Of a stretch of DNA of 7,655 nt, positions 4,844 through 7,655 are shown piece by piece. A program made the position numbers and the translations under genes. The notes below the pieces were generated by a model, which made no database searches, had not been told where the DNA came from, and was given only the letters and a program-made list of their open reading frames with translations. The stretch comes from JBCBSP01 sp964561235 (GTDB taxonomy: Bacteria; Pseudomonadota; Alphaproteobacteria; Caulobacterales; Maricaulaceae): positions 1 to 7,655 of the forward strand of contig CAZLOV010000118.1 of the NCBI GenBank assembly GCA_964561235.1, read 5' to 3'. How positions within the stretch are numbered: position 1 is the first letter of the stretch; every line of letters begins with the position of its first letter.

Positions 4844-5457
4844 AGGCTCGCCTTAAGCGCGGGCCAGAGCTGTTTTTGCCGCTGGGCCTTCGCCGCGAAC
4901 CCTTCCGGATCGGCAAGGCGGCTGTCGCGCGAAGGCTCGATGCGCAGATCGAAGATCGCATCCAGTCCGGCGGGCGCGAAAAGGTCATAGCCGCCGTCCG
5001 GCTCCAGCCGCAGCCCGACCTTGTGCGCATCGGCGGCGTAGCGCGCGATGCCCTCGTCGGTGGAGGACAGCGGCGGCCAGTCGACCCCGTATTTCGGCCC
5101 GAACCATAGATGCACGCGCGCCTGGTTGCGCACCTCGATGTCCGCGCGGATGTCGGAAAACGCATCCGCCATCGCGCGGATGACGCGGTCCTCGGCCTCG
5201 TAGCTCAGATCGGAGCCGTCGAAATACGCAAGGTCGTAATCCTTCACGCCATGACCCGGCGGACGGCCGGTGAGGGCGTTCCAGACATTCTGGTAGATCG
5301 CGCCGGAGACCAGCCGCCAGTCGGGCAGCGCAGCCGCACAGGCGCGGATCATGACCGTTTCAGCGACGCTGTCGGCGCGCACGGCGTCGATGAGGAACGC
5401 GCGCTGGACCTCGAAAGCCGCGCCGTGAAGGCGTCTGGGATCAAGGCCCGGGTTCAA
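4840..5457 (-). CDS. Nucleotidyltransferase family protein (DUF925/PF06042)
   Basis: This 205-residue cytoplasmic protein belongs to a predicted nucleotidyltransferase family of unknown substrate. Visible: WRLVSGAIYQNVWNALTG (47-64; family xGxxRNxVWD), the acidic DYDLAYFD motif (73-80; family NDxDxxYFD) expected to bind metal, VRNQARVHLWF (family KNQARMH), a GLRLEPDGGYDLFAPAGLDAIFDL segment, and a C-terminal QRQKQLWPAL. The only workable start near the family N-terminus is a TTG at 5457, whose bases overlap the pheT stop (TTGA); the first internal ATG (residue 36) would clip the domain. No strong ribosome site precedes it, so translation probably depends on coupling to pheT. The 3' end overlaps the convergent GT2 gene by four bases. 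Family assignment is good; function is unknown. Confidence 0.85.
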   Translation of the reverse strand: MNPGLDPRRLHGAAFEVQRAFLIDAVRADSVAETVMIRACAAALPDWRLVSGAIYQNVWNALTGRPPGHGVKDYDLAYFDGSDLSYEAEDRVIRAMADAFSDIRADIEVRNQARVHLWFGPKYGVDWPPLSSTDEGIARYAADAHKVGLRLEPDGGYDLFAPAGLDAIFDLRIEPSRDSRLADPEGFAAKAQRQKQLWPALKASL

Positions 5458-7655
5458 GCGCGCAAGCTCGCGCCCAGCTTTTCCGCCGCCGCAACGACAG
5501 CGGCGGAGACCGCCTCGATCTCCTTGTCCGTCAGCGTCTGCTCCATCGGCTGAAGCGTCACCTCGACGGCCAGCGACACCTGATCCTCCGGCACGCCGGG
5601 CCCTTCATAACGGTCAAACAGCGCGACATTCGAGATCAGGCGCTTCTCCGCGCCGCGCACGGCCTTAATCAGCTCGCCCGCGGGCAGGCTGCGCGGCGCC
5701 AGGAAGGCGAAGTCGCGCGTGACGGGCATCAGATCGGGCAGGACCAGCGGCGCGCGGGCCTTGAGCGCCTTCTTCTTCGGCGAGGGGATCGCATCGAGCA
5801 CCAGCTCGAACGCGAGCACGCGGCCTTCCACCCCCAGCGCCTTCAGCGTGCGCGGATGCACCTCGCCGAACTCGCCGATCCGGCTGGGGCCGAGGCGGAA
5901 CACGCCGGAGCGGCCGGGATGCCACCAGAGGCGCGCGTCGGCGGTGACCTGAAGGTTGTCCACCGGCGCGCCGGCGGCTTCGAGCACGGCCATGGCGTCG
6001 GCCTTCGCGTCGAACACGGTGGCGGTTTCATCGCCGGTCCAGTCGCGCCGGACGGCGACGCGCCTGACGGCGGCGACAACCATGCGCTGTCCGTCGGGCT
6101 GGTCGGAGAGATAGATCTGCCCGGCCTCGAAATAGCGCGGATCGTCCAGTCCCTTGTCGGCGCTGGTCTGCAGGCTGGTGAGCAGATGGATCAGCGCGCT
6201 CGGACGCATGACGTCGAGGTCGGAAGAGATCGGATTGGCGAGCTTGAGGCCCTCGCCGAACCCGCCGAACAAGTCCGCCTCGTCATGGCGGCAGAACGAC
6301 CAGGTGATCGCTTCCTGATAGCCGCGCAGCGCTGCGGCGCGGCGCGAGGCGCGCACGCGGTTCTGCATCTCCGTCGCGGGCGCGCTGGGACGCTCGCCCT
6401 CCGGACGGCGCATATGGACGACGGGCAGCGTGTCGTAGCCCTCGATGCGCGCGATCTCTTCGACAAGATCGGCCTGGCCTTGCGCGTCATGACGCCAGCT
6501 CGGCGGCTGGACGCGCCAGCGCGCGCCTTCCCGCGCCACGCCGAAACCCAGCCGGCGCAGGATGTCCTCGATGCGGTCATCCGGCAACTGAAGACCTGTG
6601 AGTTTCGCCACGCGCGCGGGATCGAAATCAATCGCCGGCGGATCGGCGGGGGCTTCGCCCGCAACGACGATTTCCGAGGCCTCGCCGCCGCAGAGATCGA
6701 GGATCAGCCGGGTGGCGAGCTCCAGCCCGTCCACTGCGGAGGCGGTGTCCACGCCGCGCTCGAACCGGTAGCGCGCATCGCTTTCAATGCCGAGGCGCTT
6801 GCCGGTCGTCCGGATGGTCTGCGGGTCGAACCAGGCGCTTTCGACGAACACGTCGACGGTTTCATCCGTGCAGCCCGAGTATGCCCCGCCCATCACGCCG
6901 CCAAGACCCAGGGCGCGGTGTTCGTCCGCGATCACGCACACGGTTTCGTCGGGCGCGTATTCCCGGCCGTCGAGCGCCTCATGCCGGTCCGCCTCGCCGC
7001 GGCCCTTCCGGGCGCGGATGGTGGAGCCGATCCGGGCGGCGTCATAAACGTGCAGCGGACGCGCGCGGTCGTAGGAAATCAGGTTCGTCACATCGACGAG
7101 GATGTTGATCGGCCGGAGCCCGACTGCGGTCAGCCGCTTCTGCAGCCAGTCCGGAGACGGACCGTTCCTGACGCCTCGGATCAGCCGGCCGGCGAAGACC
7201 GGGCAGGCTTCCGGCCAGTCCAGGGCGATGCCGACCGGCGACGCAAAGGCCCCCGGCGCCGGCTCGACGGGCCGGGTCTTCAGGGTTCCGACGCCCGCTG
7301 CGGCGAGATCGCGCGCAATTCCGTGGACGCCAAGCCAGTCGGGGCGGTTCGGCGTGACCTCGAAATCGATGACGGGATCGTTCAGGCCCAGCGCCTCGGC
7401 TGCGGGCGTTCCCACCGGCCAGTCGCCGGTGAGATCGGCGATGCCGTCATGGTCTTCGCCGGCGTTGAGCTCCTTGGTCGAGCACAGCATGCCGGAGCTT
7501 TCCACGCCGCGGATCTTGCGCGGCTTCTTGTCGAGGCTGAAACCCAGACCGGGGATGTAGGTCCCGAGCGGCGCATAGATGGCCGTCATGCCCGCGCGCG
7601 CGTTCGGCGCGCCGCAGACGATCTGCTTCGTCCCGTCTTTCGTCTCCACCGTGCA
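5454..7655 (-). CDS. pheT: Phenylalanine--tRNA ligase beta subunit (missing its N-terminus at the window edge)
   Basis: PheT pairs with PheS in the alpha2-beta2 enzyme that charges tRNA-Phe. The window shows 733 residues; about 60 N-terminal residues lie past the right edge (full proteins are near 800). Order of domains, counting from the window edge: tRNA-binding OB fold (QIVCGAPNARAGM, RGVESSGMLCSTKEL, DHDGI; 1 to ~90), TPNRPDWLGVHGIARDL linker, B3/B4 editing region (NILVDVTNLISYDRARPLHVYDA, ~182-209, through ~330), B5 domain (~340-406, ending RIEGYDTLP), catalytic-like core (~410-620), and the FDX-ACB anticodon-binding domain (PVTRDFAFLAP ~642 to the end, with LTDKEIEAVSAAVV). No frameshift is seen. 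The apparent start at 7649 (a GTG) is internal: the frame stays open to the edge. The downstream nucleotidyltransferase gene overlaps the stop codon. Confidence 0.97.
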   Translation of the reverse strand, partial: CTVETKDGTKQIVCGAPNARAGMTAIYAPLGTYIPGLGFSLDKKPRKIRGVESSGMLCSTKELNAGEDHDGIADLTGDWPVGTPAAEALGLNDPVIDFEVTPNRPDWLGVHGIARDLAAAGVGTLKTRPVEPAPGAFASPVGIALDWPEACPVFAGRLIRGVRNGPSPDWLQKRLTAVGLRPINILVDVTNLISYDRARPLHVYDAARIGSTIRARKGRGEADRHEALDGREYAPDETVCVIADEHRALGLGGVMGGAYSGCTDETVDVFVESAWFDPQTIRTTGKRLGIESDARYRFERGVDTASAVDGLELATRLILDLCGGEASEIVVAGEAPADPPAIDFDPARVAKLTGLQLPDDRIEDILRRLGFGVAREGARWRVQPPSWRHDAQGQADLVEEIARIEGYDTLPVVHMRRPEGERPSAPATEMQNRVRASRRAAALRGYQEAITWSFCRHDEADLFGGFGEGLKLANPISSDLDVMRPSALIHLLTSLQTSADKGLDDPRYFEAGQIYLSDQPDGQRMVVAAVRRVAVRRDWTGDETATVFDAKADAMAVLEAAGAPVDNLQVTADARLWWHPGRSGVFRLGPSRIGEFGEVHPRTLKALGVEGRVLAFELVLDAIPSPKKKALKARAPLVLPDLMPVTRDFAFLAPRSLPAGELIKAVRGAEKRLISNVALFDRYEGPGVPEDQVSLAVEVTLQPMEQTLTDKEIEAVSAAVVAAAEKLGASLRA

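Noticed and set aside
7500..7655. pheT starting inside the window at 7649
   Set aside because: That codon is an internal GTG within the OB-fold domain; the frame is open to the window edge and the family N-terminus is missing.

Overview
The window is GC-rich chromosomal DNA from an alphaproteobacterium. A DUF1134/EipA protein, an SdhAF4-type DUF1674 protein beside htpX, a DUF925 nucleotidyltransferase and a CtrA-like site all point to this class. A Caulobacterales/Maricaulales-like marine lineage is possible, but I cannot fix the genus from sequence alone. I see no mobile element, CRISPR array, tRNA or rRNA. Codon use looks uniform, so this reads as ordinary core genome rather than an acquired island.

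Layout, left to right. (1) Minus-strand htpX (membrane M48 protease) is cut off by the left edge and diverges from a small plus-strand DUF1674/SdhAF4-like gene. (2) A small minus-strand DUF2061 membrane-protein gene converges on that gene, with a Fur-box-like element about 45 bp upstream of its start. (3) eipA (DUF1134) is on the plus strand, preceded by a TTAA-N7-GTAAC element resembling a CtrA site, and its product carries a lipobox. (4) A compact plus-strand cluster follows: an exported DUF547 protein, a multi-pass GT-C type glycosyltransferase and a DPM1-like GT2 glycosyltransferase. The two glycosyltransferase genes overlap by ATGA. (5) On the minus strand, pheT enters from the right edge without its first ~60 codons. 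It is followed by a DUF925 nucleotidyltransferase gene whose TTG start overlaps the pheT stop. That gene converges on the GT2 gene, and the two stop codons share one CTAG palindrome.

How the genes may work together. The GT2 and GT-C proteins look like a two-step system: the cytoplasmic enzyme loads a sugar onto a polyprenyl phosphate, and the membrane enzyme transfers it on the periplasmic side. EipA, known in Brucella as a CtrA-activated envelope-integrity protein genetically linked to O-polysaccharide, lies just upstream with the exported DUF547 protein. An envelope-glycan neighbourhood is therefore a reasonable inference. The sugar, the acceptor and the DUF547 role are unknown. The remaining genes are housekeeping (pheT, htpX) or small accessory genes (DUF1674, DUF2061, DUF925).
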